DNA from: Anaerocolumna sedimenticola
GTDB lineage: Bacteria; Bacillota; Clostridia; Lachnospirales; Lachnospiraceae
Direction of reading: 5' to 3'
Assembly (NCBI RefSeq): GCF_009931695.1
Contig: NZ_CP048000.1
Location: forward strand, 5,288,501 to 5,352,500
Length of the DNA: 64,000 nucleotides
A program made the translations under genes and the position numbers. The notes under the pieces were generated by a model. The model was not told the origin of the DNA, ran no database searches, and saw nothing but the letters and a program-made list of their open reading frames with translations. This document shows, piece after piece, positions 1-9,048 of the stretch (positions are counted from its first letter, which is position 1; every line of letters starts with the position of its first letter).

Positions 1-2
1 CC

Positions 3-746
3 ATTATAAACGCAAGCCATTTAACAGCAATGCGGACAGGCGCCGCTGGTGCAATCGGTATAAAATATCTAGCAAAACATGACTCTAAAGCTCTGGTTGT
101 CACAGGTACCGGAACTCAAGCAGTATTTCAGATCGCAGCTGCCATTTCAGTAATGCCATTACTTAAAAAAGTTTATATCTATCATCCATTGAGATACCAA
201 AGTGCTGAAAAATTTCAAAGCACAATTAAAGAGAAACTTGGTACAATAAAAATTGATATTGAAGGCGACCCAATGAATTACATTTGGATTCAAAAACTAG
301 ATTCAATTGATTTCATTGCTGTGGATCGTATTGAAAAAGCCCTTAATGAAACAGAGGTTGTAATAACCGTAACGCCTTCTCAAAAACCATATATTTTTCA
401 CAACTGGATTAGGCCGGGTACTCATTTTAGCTGTATTGGGGCAGATATGCCAGGTAAGCAGGAAATAGATGAAAAAATCTTTGATGCAGCTAAGGTTTTT
501 GTTGATGACATTCACCAAGCTTCCTCAGTTGGGGAAACACAAAATTCCATAAAGTCAGGCATTATTAATGAGAAACATTTAATCGAAATTGGCAGGCTAC
601 TAAATGGCGATACCTATGGTCGGACATCAGAAAAAGATATTACTATATTTGATAGTACAGGTATTGCCCTGCAGGATCTTGCCGTTTCTAATTATATAAT
701 TAAAAAGGCTGAAGAATTGAAGATTGGTACAACGGTTTATTTCTAA
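3..746 (+). CDS. Ornithine cyclodeaminase/mu-crystallin family protein, 5' end outside window
   Basis: The frame is open from base 3, so the gene starts before the window. It reads INASHLTAMRTGAAGAIG, the conserved stretch ahead of the Rossmann fold, followed by a nucleotide-binding loop VVTGTGTQA. Family members are NAD(P)-dependent cyclodeaminases or imine/ketimine reductases acting on amino acids in the cytoplasm; the substrate cannot be told from sequence. The PhzF-like gene begins 32 bases downstream on the same strand, so the two are probably co-transcribed. The visible part is about 247 residues, roughly three quarters of a usual 320-residue member. Confidence 0.85.
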   Translation: MINASHLTAMRTGAAGAIGIKYLAKHDSKALVVTGTGTQAVFQIAAAISVMPLLKKVYIYHPLRYQSAEKFQSTIKEKLGTIKIDIEGDPMNYIWIQKLDSIDFIAVDRIEKALNETEVVITVTPSQKPYIFHNWIRPGTHFSCIGADMPGKQEIDEKIFDAAKVFVDDIHQASSVGETQNSIKSGIINEKHLIEIGRLLNGDTYGRTSEKDITIFDSTGIALQDLAVSNYIIKKAEELKIGTTVYF

Positions 747-778
747 TATCACAAATATAAAAATCAGGAGATATAACA

Positions 779-1651
779 ATGAAAGTGAAAGCGTATACTA
801 TTAATTCGTTTGCTAAAACTTCTTTAGGAGGTAACGGAGCAGGAGTTGTTTTAGATGCAGATTACTTGTCGGATGAAGAAATGCAAAAAATAGCTGCCGT
901 CCTTGGCTTTAGCGAGACTGCCTTTGTTTTAAATTCAAATTTGGCAGATTTTAAGGTGAGATTCTTTACCCCGAGCGAAGAAGTCGATCTATGTGGACAT
1001 GCTACGATAGGGACATTCTTTACCATGGGAACCCTTGGGTATATAAAACCGGGTAACTATTTACAGGAAACCAAAGCAGGAATTTTGGGAGTTGAAATAA
1101 AGGAAGACCAGTCAATTATGATGAGTCAGCCACTGCCGGTTTTTTTTGAAACAATTGATAAGAGTGAAATTGCCGATTCCTTAAATATTGAAATTGCCAA
1201 CATCCATGAAGATTTGCCGGTTCAAATAGTATCTACAGGTCTTAGGGATATCATAGTGCCTATAAAAAACTTGGATGTATTATATTCCATAAAACCGGAC
1301 TTTAAAAAAATATTTGAGATCAGTAGAAGGTATAGTGCAGTCGGTTATCATGTTTTCTCATTGGAAACAATTAATTTTTCAACCGCATGCTGCAGAAACT
1401 TCGCTCCCTTATTTGGGATCCCGGAGGAATCCGCTACAGGTACATCAAACGGCGCCTTAGGCTGTTATCTTTATAAATATGGCAAAATCAACTTTGGTCA
1501 AACTTCAAATATTATCATCGAACAAGGTTATGCAATGAAAAAGCCATCGGAAATATTCGTATCCCTAGCTGTTGAAGGAGAAAAAATCACAGGAGTTAAA
1601 GTTGGAGGCAGAGCATTAAATTTATCATCCATAGAGATTGATATTGAATAA
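779..1651 (+). CDS. PhzF family isomerase/epimerase-like protein
   Basis: This 290-residue protein is full length for the PhzF/diaminopimelate-epimerase-like fold. Visible signatures are an N-terminal GNGAGVV stretch, SETAFV with the glutamate used as catalytic acid/base in PhzF, the DLCGHATIGT loop near residue 75, and ESATGTSNGALG in the second half. The ribosome site CAGGAG lies 9 bases before the ATG. It follows the cyclodeaminase-like gene by 32 bases and ends at a hairpin terminator, so the pair forms a short operon. The reaction is unknown; only a minority of PhzF homologues make phenazines. Confidence 0.9.
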   Translation: MKVKAYTINSFAKTSLGGNGAGVVLDADYLSDEEMQKIAAVLGFSETAFVLNSNLADFKVRFFTPSEEVDLCGHATIGTFFTMGTLGYIKPGNYLQETKAGILGVEIKEDQSIMMSQPLPVFFETIDKSEIADSLNIEIANIHEDLPVQIVSTGLRDIIVPIKNLDVLYSIKPDFKKIFEISRRYSAVGYHVFSLETINFSTACCRNFAPLFGIPEESATGTSNGALGCYLYKYGKINFGQTSNIIIEQGYAMKKPSEIFVSLAVEGEKITGVKVGGRALNLSSIEIDIE

Positions 1652-1665
1652 CTTAATCTTATAAT

Positions 1666-1697
1666 AAAGGCATCAGAGCTTCGAGTCTGATGCCTTT
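1666..1697 (+). terminator. Hairpin terminator after the PhzF-like gene
   Basis: A perfect 12-base inverted repeat, AAAGGCATCAGA with TCTGATGCCTTT, has an 8-base loop and lies 15 bases after the PhzF-like stop codon. The 3' U-tract is short, so it may act from both sides between the convergent genes. Confidence 0.75.
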
Positions 1698-1776
1698 ACT
1701 TACACCTATGAAATTTTTATTTAAACAAGAGCTTTTATCCTTGGCCCCTACTTTAGTTTTATTGCTTTATCTTAGC

Positions 1777-2466
1777 TTAAAATAGTAATCGAAACATAAT
1801 TATTCCGAATATATTAGCTATCATATGTGCAATGAAGGAAACATAAATATTCCGTGTTTTAATATAAATAACACCATAAATAATACCATCTAACAAGACA
1901 CTCGCAAGATCAAACAAAACAGCGGATGGATTTCCCGGAGTAAAATGCATGCTTGCAAAAAGCAACGTTGAAAATGCGATAGCTGCATACGGTTTCATAA
2001 ACCAACTTAATCTCTCAACAAAAAAACCACGATAAAGCATTTCTTCATATAAACAAACAAGAGAAGTGATAATCAATGTTATGAAAAGGACCATAACTGA
2101 CTTTAATGAAAATGTCTGCAACGCTGATGGCATTCTTTCTCTTAAATGATCAATATAAGCCGGCATAAATGCTTTTCCAATTAATAATGGTGTTAGCTGT
2201 AACACCATGGTAACCAGAAATAGTAATTTTAAATTCTTCTGCAGATCACGTGGTGTTTGAGATATCTTAAAACCTAGATCACGAAACGAACGACGGCGAA
2301 TTAGCATCTCAATCATCAAGTATAAGAATGCCGGTGCTTCAAGAATATACTTAAGAAAAATATTTGATACGAATACAGACGAAATAGTAATCAGCATAAT
2401 AATTATCGTTTCAATCAATATTCTTTTGGATGTTAATTTTGAATTAGAATTGGTAGTTGTTTTCAT
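1777..2466 (-). CDS. CPBP (CAAX-like) membrane metalloprotease, copy 1
   Basis: This polytopic membrane protein carries the CPBP/Abi signature: EEMLYRG (paired glutamates and arginine), ASMHF (zinc-binding His region) and HMIANIFG near the C-terminus. Family members are intramembrane proteases or bacteriocin self-immunity proteins. The ATG at 2466 (MKTTTNS) is chosen because GAGAGG lies just upstream; an in-frame start 15 bases earlier would overlap that site. About seven hydrophobic segments are visible. It is the first of five members of this family in 22 kb, and it sits beside a two-component system without an obvious operon link. Confidence 0.88.
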   Translation of the reverse strand: MKTTTNSNSKLTSKRILIETIIIMLITISSVFVSNIFLKYILEAPAFLYLMIEMLIRRRSFRDLGFKISQTPRDLQKNLKLLFLVTMVLQLTPLLIGKAFMPAYIDHLRERMPSALQTFSLKSVMVLFITLIITSLVCLYEEMLYRGFFVERLSWFMKPYAAIAFSTLLFASMHFTPGNPSAVLFDLASVLLDGIIYGVIYIKTRNIYVSFIAHMIANIFGIIMFRLLF

Positions 2467-2590
2467 TAGCGTACCTCTCATTTCATTTTTAGCTAATGAT
2501 ACAACGATTTCAGCGTTAACAAAATAATCGAAAGTAATGATATACCATTGACTTTAGTAACTATCTTTTTGCTCTTCCTAGAAATAATAA

Positions 2591-3238
2591 TTAATGGTCC
2601 AAGTGCACATTCTGAAGATAGACGAGCAATTCAGCCCTGCTGCTTAGTTCCAGTTTTGATAAAATATGTGAAATATAGTTCTTAACTGTTCCTTCTGTCA
2701 AGAATAAAGTTTCTCCGATATCATGATTATTCTTTCCTAACAAAAGCTGCTTTACCACATCCAACTCCCTAGGGGTTAATATACCGTTCAAATCCTCTAT
2801 CACTTTTTTTGAAGTATCGAATCCGGATATAACATTAACAGTTTTCCCTGATATGGAAGAATCCAATATCATACTGCCTAAACAAGCCCCTTGAATAGCA
2901 CTCAGAATTGCCTTTGAACCAGAGTCCTTCATAACATAACCATCTGCTCCGTTTTTTAGGCTTCCGAATAGGTATTCATCTTCATCAAAAGTAGTGAGAA
3001 TAATGATTTTTACATTTGGATATAACCTTTTCACAACAGCCGTTGCTTCTATTCCGTCCATTACCGGCATACGAATATCCATTAATATAACATCCGGCTG
3101 TTCAAAGCTCAGAATTTCCAAAAGTTGCTTTCCATTTTCTGCTTCACCAATAATTTTGACATTATCATCAAGACTTAGAATCATTTTTAAGCCTTCTCTG
3201 ATTATATCCTGATCATCCGCAATTATAATCGTAATCAT
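2591..3238 (-). CDS. NarL/LuxR-type response regulator
   Basis: The protein has an N-terminal receiver domain (IIADDQD acidic pocket, phosphoacceptor Asp54 in ILMDIRMP) and a C-terminal LuxR-type helix-turn-helix (LTPRELDVVKQLLLG ... EGTVKNYISHIL). The ATG at 3238 has GAAGGAG 7 bases upstream; an upstream in-frame start overlaps the kinase gene and lacks a ribosome site. It starts 11 bases after the histidine kinase stop, so the two form one operon. The target genes are unknown; the CPBP protease immediately downstream is a candidate. Confidence 0.93.
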   Translation of the reverse strand: MITIIIADDQDIIREGLKMILSLDDNVKIIGEAENGKQLLEILSFEQPDVILMDIRMPVMDGIEATAVVKRLYPNVKIIILTTFDEDEYLFGSLKNGADGYVMKDSGSKAILSAIQGACLGSMILDSSISGKTVNVISGFDTSKKVIEDLNGILTPRELDVVKQLLLGKNNHDIGETLFLTEGTVKNYISHILSKLELSSRAELLVYLQNVHLDH

Positions 3239-3248
3239 AAGCACTCCT

Positions 3249-4382
3249 TCAGTTATCAATAGGTATTTCCATCCTTAATATAAATCCACACCCTCGCCCG
3301 GTTTCATAGGATACAATACCATCCAGTTCTCCTGCTCTATCCTCAATAGCCGACAAACCATGTGATTTTATAACATAATCACAGCCTATTCCATTGTCCT
3401 TAACAATGACCGACAATATCTGTCCATTAATCGTCACCTCAATTAGTATTTCATTCGCATTACCGTTTTTCAGACTATTTGTAACTGCTTCCTGAATAGT
3501 TTTGTATATGCAATTCTTTATATCCAAAGGGACCTTTTCAGCCTGATTGTCAAATTCCAACAATATCTTTGCCCCGCTTTGATCAATACGATCAATTATC
3601 TCGTTTATGGACAATTTTAAATTATCCTCCGTTTTATCCTCTTTTAAGATATTAACGGCACTTCTTAAATCCTTTAAACATTTTAAGGACAAATTATGTG
3701 CTTTAGCAACAGAAATGCTTGCCTTTTCTTTATCATGATCAAGAGTCTGCTGGATGAATTCCAGATGCATGGAAAGTGCTGCCAGCCCATGTCCGATAGA
3801 ATCGTGCATATCCTGAGCTATACGTGTTCTTTCCTTAATCTTTGCTGTTTTTTCAATATGTTTTGCATACTCCATTAGCTGTTTGTTTGCATTAACAAGC
3901 TCTTTATTAATTAATTCAATTTCACTTCTTTCATCGATATTTTTTCGATATAGATAAATTATCATAGTAATCGAAATATATATTACCAGATTTCTTATTG
4001 TCAGATCCTTAAGTATATAATTTGCAATAATAAATAGTCCACTATGTAAAATAATTAACGGAAATAAAATTCTTTCACTATAGATGATAAGCTCAATCAA
4101 AGGAAATAAATAGTATATTCCTGCCGGCAATGAGTTTAACCAAAAGGCATACAAGCCGGTTCCTATAATACTAACCGTAATGGATAAAAAATAGATTATG
4201 CCGGACCGGCGTTTCATCCTGTAATGCCGTAAAAGGTCATTTAGTATAAGTAATATCATTCCACAGACAAAAGCTGTATGCGTCCATAAATTGGGTACAT
4301 TCTGTATAGCACATTCAAATATCACGGTGCCTGCGGTACATATGCGGAGAAGCAATATCATGTATTTCATTATACGATTCAT
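3249..4382 (-). CDS. Sensor histidine kinase, LiaS/DesK-like (HisKA_3)
   Basis: The 377-residue protein begins with five or six hydrophobic segments (to about residue 145), then a short coiled linker. The HisKA_3 phosphorylation site is QDMHDSIGHG with His193, and the HATPase domain shows an N-box (EAVTNSLKNGNA) and a G1 box (VKDNGIGCD). The membrane part has almost no extracellular loop, as in intramembrane-sensing kinases that report membrane or cell-wall stress. It would phosphorylate the response regulator encoded 11 bases downstream. Confidence 0.92.
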   Translation of the reverse strand: MNRIMKYMILLLRICTAGTVIFECAIQNVPNLWTHTAFVCGMILLILNDLLRHYRMKRRSGIIYFLSITVSIIGTGLYAFWLNSLPAGIYYLFPLIELIIYSERILFPLIILHSGLFIIANYILKDLTIRNLVIYISITMIIYLYRKNIDERSEIELINKELVNANKQLMEYAKHIEKTAKIKERTRIAQDMHDSIGHGLAALSMHLEFIQQTLDHDKEKASISVAKAHNLSLKCLKDLRSAVNILKEDKTEDNLKLSINEIIDRIDQSGAKILLEFDNQAEKVPLDIKNCIYKTIQEAVTNSLKNGNANEILIEVTINGQILSVIVKDNGIGCDYVIKSHGLSAIEDRAGELDGIVSYETGRGCGFILRMEIPIDN

Positions 4383-4415
4383 TATATGTACATAACCTCA
4401 CTTTACAGCTTCCTA

Positions 4416-4991
4416 TCAAATCCATTCAGTTACTTCATCTATGCTTTTTCTTTGCCTCATAGGCGGGTTTTCATCCGGGCAGCCCAATGCCAGTGCGGCA
4501 ACCATCTGACAATCTTTCTTCAGCCATTTACAGAGCTCTTCATATGCGAAAAAAATATCGCAGATCCACAAAGATCCGAGTCCGAGATTTGCAGCAGCCA
4601 ATATCATATTTTGAATCGCTGCTCCCACTGACTGGACATCAACTGTTTCAGTAATTTGTTGTTCCACCGTTTTCTCCTGCCAGGGGTATGCTCCATAGGG
4701 GTTGAATATAAATATCGTAGCGGGGGCTTGTTCCATTATATTTGCTGAGTATTCAGCACTGCCTACGTTTCCATGCTGCGCCTTGAAGGCTTGAATGCCT
4801 CCTCTCATCACCTGTATCATTTCAATCCGTTTATCCCCTGTTACAACTATGAATTCCCAGGGCTGTTTGTTTTTGCCAGACGGTGCTTTGATGCCGGCCT
4901 CTAAAATGGTTCGGATGACATCGTTGCTTAATTTATCGCCTCTAAATCTGCGTATGCTTCTTCTGTTGTTGATAGCTTCCATAACATCCAT
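4416..4991 (-). CDS. Nitroreductase family FMN-dependent oxidoreductase
   Basis: The 191-residue protein begins with the family pattern NRRSIRRFRGDKLS and EAGIKAPSGKNKQPWEF, which form the FMN phosphate site, and has AANLGLGSLWICDI in the second half. The family reduces nitro, quinone or flavin substrates with NAD(P)H in the cytoplasm. A purine-rich GGAGAGAGGG stretch lies upstream of the ATG. It is a single gene between the two-component operon and a MITE-like repeat. A second nitroreductase with low similarity lies at 39.4-40.0 kb. Confidence 0.9.
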   Translation of the reverse strand: MDVMEAINNRRSIRRFRGDKLSNDVIRTILEAGIKAPSGKNKQPWEFIVVTGDKRIEMIQVMRGGIQAFKAQHGNVGSAEYSANIMEQAPATIFIFNPYGAYPWQEKTVEQQITETVDVQSVGAAIQNMILAAANLGLGSLWICDIFFAYEELCKWLKKDCQMVAALALGCPDENPPMRQRKSIDEVTEWI

Positions 4992-5030
4992 AAATATTCA
5001 TCCCTCTCTCCTTTTAATATCAATTATACT

Positions 5031-5180
5031 TAGGCAATTGCGAAACTATATAGTTTTCTGAATATACCATACAATTGATACGAATTTCAGAGCTTCAGTT
5101 GCCCTATGGGCAAAATTCAGCTTTGAAATTGTATTAATTGCATGGTATATAGATACAATATGTAAATTTCGCAATTACCT
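5031..5180. repeat. MITE-like palindromic element with target-site duplication
   Basis: The 150-base segment starts AGGCAATTGCGAAA and ends TTTCGCAATTACCT, a 14-base terminal inverted repeat with one mismatch. The two halves stay complementary nearly to the centre (around GCCCTATGGGC). The 13-mer TATCAATTATACT occurs directly on both sides, at 5018-5030 and 5180-5192, as expected for a target duplication. There is no open reading frame. The layout fits a non-autonomous miniature transposable element; no second copy was seen in this window. Confidence 0.75.
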
Positions 5181-5398
5181 ATCAATTATACTAAGAGAAA
5201 CACTTTTCCTTGTAACTTTTTGTATACGGAATTGATTCTATTTTTTATTATATCCTGTTTCAAAGTATAATTCCAGTACGATCCACTTGTCCCTATCTCT
5301 TTTTATGCTAATATAACACTGGCTTAACGAGTGATTTGTTCTGTCCCTATAAAGGGCTCTTCCCTGCAAGCGCCCAGAAGCCTTTAGTGACCTGCCAT

Positions 5399-5443
5399 TT
5401 ATTGACCCCTTGACATCAATACTGCCGTCTCCACGTGAAACCT
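5399..5443 (-). pseudogene. rlmD 3'-end fragment 1
   Basis: On the minus strand the frame reads HVETAVLMSRGQ then TAA. This matches the conserved C-terminal HVETV signature of RlmD/RumA-type 23S rRNA uracil methyltransferases. The fragment begins within about 2 bases of the CPBP stop codon, as if the gene had been inserted directly upstream. It is one of eight such tails in the window and lacks the common upstream arm of the others. Confidence 0.6.
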
Positions 5444-5444
5444 T

Positions 5445-6215
5445 TTACCCGAATATAATGTACATTATAAAACCGACTATAGTAATGATCCCATTAAGTA
5501 AGTTATGTGCAAACATTGGACCTAAAACACTTTTTGATTTAATAAACAGCCAACCAAAAAAGGTACCAAATATGAAGCAGGTTATTTGCTGCAAAAGATT
5601 AAAGTATGTTATTTTGAAAGGGTTCAAATTAAAATTTATATGGGCAAGCATAAAGATAAGGGTTGAAGCGGATATAGCAATAATTTGAGATTTTTGTTCC
5701 GATTTTAAAAATGTATTGAGTGAAAATAACATGACCGGAATAGTTAGTGACCTGAATAATAATTCTTCACTTGTACCAGTAAATAAAATTTCAAACAAAA
5801 AATACCCTAAAAAATTTTTAAATGTTAATGGATAAGTTAAGGCAGCTGACATAGATGTCATCTTGATTAATAAAATACTTCCACCTGTTTGAATCATAAT
5901 CCATAAAAAACAAAAAACTTGCACCATTTTTATGGAGTATCGAAAATTTTTTGTATTGAAACCGAAATCTTTTAATGGTATTTTTAATGCTATAGAGATA
6001 AATACTATTATAATAGTAGTAATTATTGCTTGTAATATATGATGAATTGTTAGGAGTAAAAAACAGTTGTCTGGATCAAAACCACTAAATTGATTAAATA
6101 ATTTTGTTGACATACTAAAACAGACAGAACTAATTACAGTTATTGTTATAAACAACATAGCGAACATCAAGAATATTTTTAAAAAATTAATGATATTACC
6201 AAAGATTTTTTTCAT
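5445..6215 (-). CDS. CPBP membrane metalloprotease, copy 2
   Basis: The 256-residue polytopic membrane protein has the CPBP motifs EELLFRSLTIPV, LAHINF and FAHNLLNGI. The second and third motifs carry the histidines that bind zinc in this family, so it looks active. A GAGGG ribosome site lies about 10 bases before the ATG. Its stop codon abuts rlmD 3'-end fragment 1. No bacteriocin gene lies nearby to support an immunity role, so the function stays open. Confidence 0.87.
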   Translation of the reverse strand: MKKIFGNIINFLKIFLMFAMLFITITVISSVCFSMSTKLFNQFSGFDPDNCFLLLTIHHILQAIITTIIIVFISIALKIPLKDFGFNTKNFRYSIKMVQVFCFLWIMIQTGGSILLIKMTSMSAALTYPLTFKNFLGYFLFEILFTGTSEELLFRSLTIPVMLFSLNTFLKSEQKSQIIAISASTLIFMLAHINFNLNPFKITYFNLLQQITCFIFGTFFGWLFIKSKSVLGPMFAHNLLNGIITIVGFIMYIIFG

Positions 6216-6591
6216 CTAAATTAACCCTCAATCATGATTTAAATCGGATGCAGAAGTAATGTTATAAAATAGCGAGAACATATTATTGGGATCAACTTTT
6301 TGGAATTGTCCCATTATGAAAATTGGGAATTTATCGGTTTTTTGTAGGATTTTTGCCTGACACAATACAGACGTTTTAATCTCTCTCTACGTCCCTGCTT
6401 AGCTAAGCAATTCCTATTCTTTTATTGCTGCCGTTCCTTCCACGGCTAGCTGTTTGTAACTTAGCCGGGCATACTACCGCCCGTACCCGAAATATATACA
6501 ATCAAAACATTGTTTATCATAAAAATCACCATGCCGACCGTTTTTATCAATTAAGCTAATCAATTTCAAATCAGGAACTAGCTATAAAAAG
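6216..6591. other. Intergenic region with a 14-base palindrome
   Basis: No gene is visible in these 376 bases. TGCTTAGCTAAGCA at 6396-6409 is a perfect palindrome, and the stretch at 6430-6490 is clearly more GC-rich than its surroundings. It could be a degenerate mobile-element end; it shows no HVET-coding frame. Confidence 0.35.
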
Positions 6592-7047
6592 TCAAGAGGA
6601 AACATCAAAATCCCAAGTGAGAAATACTTCATCAATATCGTTTGAGGGAATAGCTCCAGTTTTCTGATATAAGCCAACAGCAGATATATTGGAGCGATTA
6701 GTAGGAACAAACATTTTCATCATGGGTTTCGTAGTGCATAAGGATTTCAATTTCTCGACAAGAGCTGTTCCGATACCCCGCTTTCGATATTCATCAATCA
6801 CTGTAATATCATACAGAAACATCATGCTCTGCTCTCTATCTGGCCTTTGGAGTTCATATGCAATTAAATATCCTACAGTTTTTGAGGCATCAACGGCAAT
6901 GAGCAGATGATTAAACGGGTTTTCAAGGAAAGTTGTCATTGCAGTAGAAGTAGCTAATTCAATAGGTAATCCATCTGTGCATTTAATGGTCACCATTGCA
7001 TTAACAGCTAAATCCACAAGATAGGTGTTGCAGTGAATAATATCCAT
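6592..7047 (-). CDS. GNAT acetyltransferase, AAC(3)-I-like
   Basis: The 151-residue GNAT-fold protein has the acetyl-CoA site EYRKRGIGTALVEKLKSL and AVGLYQKTGA at motif B. The layout NHLLIAVDAS-VGYLIAYEL-MFLYDITVIDEYRKRGIG resembles the order of segments in AAC(3)-I gentamicin acetyltransferases, so an aminoglycoside substrate is possible. Many uncharacterised GNATs share this layout, so resistance is not established. It is transcribed alone, upstream of CPBP copy 2. Confidence 0.75.
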   Translation of the reverse strand: MDIIHCNTYLVDLAVNAMVTIKCTDGLPIELATSTAMTTFLENPFNHLLIAVDASKTVGYLIAYELQRPDREQSMMFLYDITVIDEYRKRGIGTALVEKLKSLCTTKPMMKMFVPTNRSNISAVGLYQKTGAIPSNDIDEVFLTWDFDVSS

Positions 7048-7118
7048 ATGTCACAGCCTTTCTGTTACACTTGTTATCATACATCCATCGTATAATACAA
7101 ATCTTCTGCAGTCATTAT

Positions 7119-7880
7119 TTATTTGTTAATATGAAAAGCGGTGAGAAACCCGATCAGGTACATAATAAAATTTGAACCATTATGTGCGATAACCAGCCAT
7201 AAAAGACTTTTTGTCTTAATGAAAATCATTCCCCACCATATTCCCAGAATGAAGTTAAAGGCCACCTGCAGATAGTCAATTGAAACCAGTCGAAACGGTA
7301 TGAATGTAAATCCAATATGCCCAATGGCGAATATCAAACCGGAAATGAGAACCGCATGGGGCAGTTCAAGCCTTCCTATACGGACGTTCCCATCCCAATA
7401 TTTCATCAATGGCAGAAGCACCAACGCACGGTATAATGGCTCTTCTCCCAAGCCGGGCATAGTACCCGCATAACTTAAAGCTATTATCATATATTCACTG
7501 TCCGGCGGATAATAGCTCATAATATACTGGGCAAAGCCGGGATATAAATGTAAAGATACTATATAAAAAACAACTACAATCCCCGTCCACAATCCAAGAA
7601 AGCAGCCTGTATATTTAATCCCCTGTGCGCTGCCCCCCCATTTAAAACCAAGCTCGGCGAAGGGCTTTCGCAGTAAAAGCTTTAATGTCAGAACTGCAAG
7701 AAGACCTTGGAATAATTGATGAAGTACGTTAATCATATATCTATCCCCATAAATTATCCGGCTTTGCAACCATAGGGCCGTTGCTGTAGCAATCCTAGGT
7801 ATAACAAGGGTTATCAGAAACAACAACAGAAACACCAGAATTTTCTCTATTATTCTTTTAGCATTTCTTTGCTTTCTCAT
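7119..7880 (-). CDS. CPBP membrane metalloprotease, copy 3
   Basis: The 253-residue membrane protein contains LGEEPLYRALVLLP, AIGHIGFTF and IAHNGSNFI, the three CPBP motifs. The first has Pro-Leu after the paired glutamates, a usual variant. GGGAGA precedes the ATG by 5 bases. Only 19 bases separate it from the upstream GNAT gene, so it probably belongs to the OsmC-GNAT-CPBP operon. Confidence 0.87.
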   Translation of the reverse strand: MRKQRNAKRIIEKILVFLLLFLITLVIPRIATATALWLQSRIIYGDRYMINVLHQLFQGLLAVLTLKLLLRKPFAELGFKWGGSAQGIKYTGCFLGLWTGIVVVFYIVSLHLYPGFAQYIMSYYPPDSEYMIIALSYAGTMPGLGEEPLYRALVLLPLMKYWDGNVRIGRLELPHAVLISGLIFAIGHIGFTFIPFRLVSIDYLQVAFNFILGIWWGMIFIKTKSLLWLVIAHNGSNFIMYLIGFLTAFHINK

Positions 7881-7899
7881 TTATCTCTCCCAAGTTATC

Positions 7900-8442
7900 T
7901 CACAGCAATTTTTCATATAGCCTAAACCACTTCAATCCGTAGTTCCCGAGTCCCAAGTCAACTGTATCGATATATTTAAAACCACATTTTTCATAAAGCT
8001 TTATAGCAGGTATATTTCCTTCGTAAACATCCAACCTGATTGACTTAGCTTTTGATTTAATACTATGTTCAGTAGAAAAGTTCATTAATGCTTTGCCTAC
8101 ACCACATTTCAGAAATCTTGGATGTACCGCAAATGTATGTACAACAAAAACATCTGAATAGTCAGTCTCAAATTCCCATTTCGCTTTATAATATGCAGGT
8201 TCAGGCTCATGGCTTAAAATAACAGAACCAATGATCTTCCCATTATGTTTTGCTACATAGAGATTACCCTGTTTTATTCCGTCAATTGCAATTTGCCGGA
8301 CAGGATAAACCCCCTTTATCCATCCAGGATAGTTTACTCCTCTTGCCAAATGATCATTTAAATCGTTATAAAGCATTTCTAATTCATCAATATCACTTGC
8401 TTTTCCTAAATCAAAAATTATCGGAGCATGCTGGCTTATCAT
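7900..8442 (-). CDS. GNAT family N-acetyltransferase
   Basis: The 180-residue protein has a GNAT core: VVHTFAVHPRFLKCGVGKALM is the acetyl-CoA-binding segment, and NIPAIKLYEKCGFKY is the family's C-terminal motif. The start codon overlaps the stop of the OsmC gene by ATGA, so translation is probably coupled. The substrate is unknown; small-molecule GNATs of this kind often act on amines or amino acids. Confidence 0.85.
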   Translation of the reverse strand: MISQHAPIIFDLGKASDIDELEMLYNDLNDHLARGVNYPGWIKGVYPVRQIAIDGIKQGNLYVAKHNGKIIGSVILSHEPEPAYYKAKWEFETDYSDVFVVHTFAVHPRFLKCGVGKALMNFSTEHSIKSKAKSIRLDVYEGNIPAIKLYEKCGFKYIDTVDLGLGNYGLKWFRLYEKLL

Positions 8443-8879
8443 GCAATGTATCCGCTTCTTTCTATATTATACTCATAGCTGATCTCAACATTATTTTTTA
8501 CCATATTCCATACTGGGCAGAAAGATTCTTCAGACAGCTTGATCGCTTTTTCAAAGTCTGCATCCTCTGCATCCTTTGAGACCAGATTGAATTCCAGATG
8601 AATTTTCTCGAAGTATGTAGGGTGCTGCTCGCGCCTATCTCCTTTTATATTGATTCTGAGACCGGAAACATCCTTTCTCATTTTTCGTAATAATACTGCA
8701 ATTGATGTGCCGCTGCAGGTCGCAAGGCTTATAAGGAACAGTTCCAGAGAAGTGTATCCCTCCCCGTCCCCTATGGGCGGATTATAATCAAGTATGATTT
8801 CAGGGTTGGATCTGGATACACCCTTGAATTTTACTTTCTCATTCATTAAGCTTGCAGTAACTATTAATTGTTCCGACAT
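8439..8879 (-). CDS. OsmC/Ohr family peroxide-reductase-like protein
   Basis: The 146-residue protein shows the OsmC pattern: TSLELFLISLATCSGTSIAV with Cys55 and ESFCPVWNMVKNN with Cys121, the two cysteines that reduce organic hydroperoxides in OsmC/Ohr. AGGAGG lies 7 bases before the ATG. It heads a likely operon with the GNAT (4-base overlap) and CPBP copy 3. The TetR gene lies 170 bases upstream on the same strand and might regulate it. Confidence 0.88.
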   Translation of the reverse strand: MSEQLIVTASLMNEKVKFKGVSRSNPEIILDYNPPIGDGEGYTSLELFLISLATCSGTSIAVLLRKMRKDVSGLRINIKGDRREQHPTYFEKIHLEFNLVSKDAEDADFEKAIKLSEESFCPVWNMVKNNVEISYEYNIERSGYIA

Positions 8880-9048
8880 AATTAAAACCTCCTGTTTTCA
8901 TTGATTTATATAATTTGATATTTCCACTTATGAATTTAATTCTTTTCTTTTGCTTCAGAATACCCTATCAATCCTTTACTTTTGCATACCAACAGTAAGA
9001 TATCACAGACAGAATAATGTGTAATGTTCTTAATGATATCGCTCCTTC

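Noticed and set aside
6380-6490. Possible riboswitch (c-di-GMP-like) in the GC-rich intergenic stretch
   Set aside because: The conserved core words of known classes are not present, and no downstream gene in the right position is suited to it. Only a palindrome is supportable.
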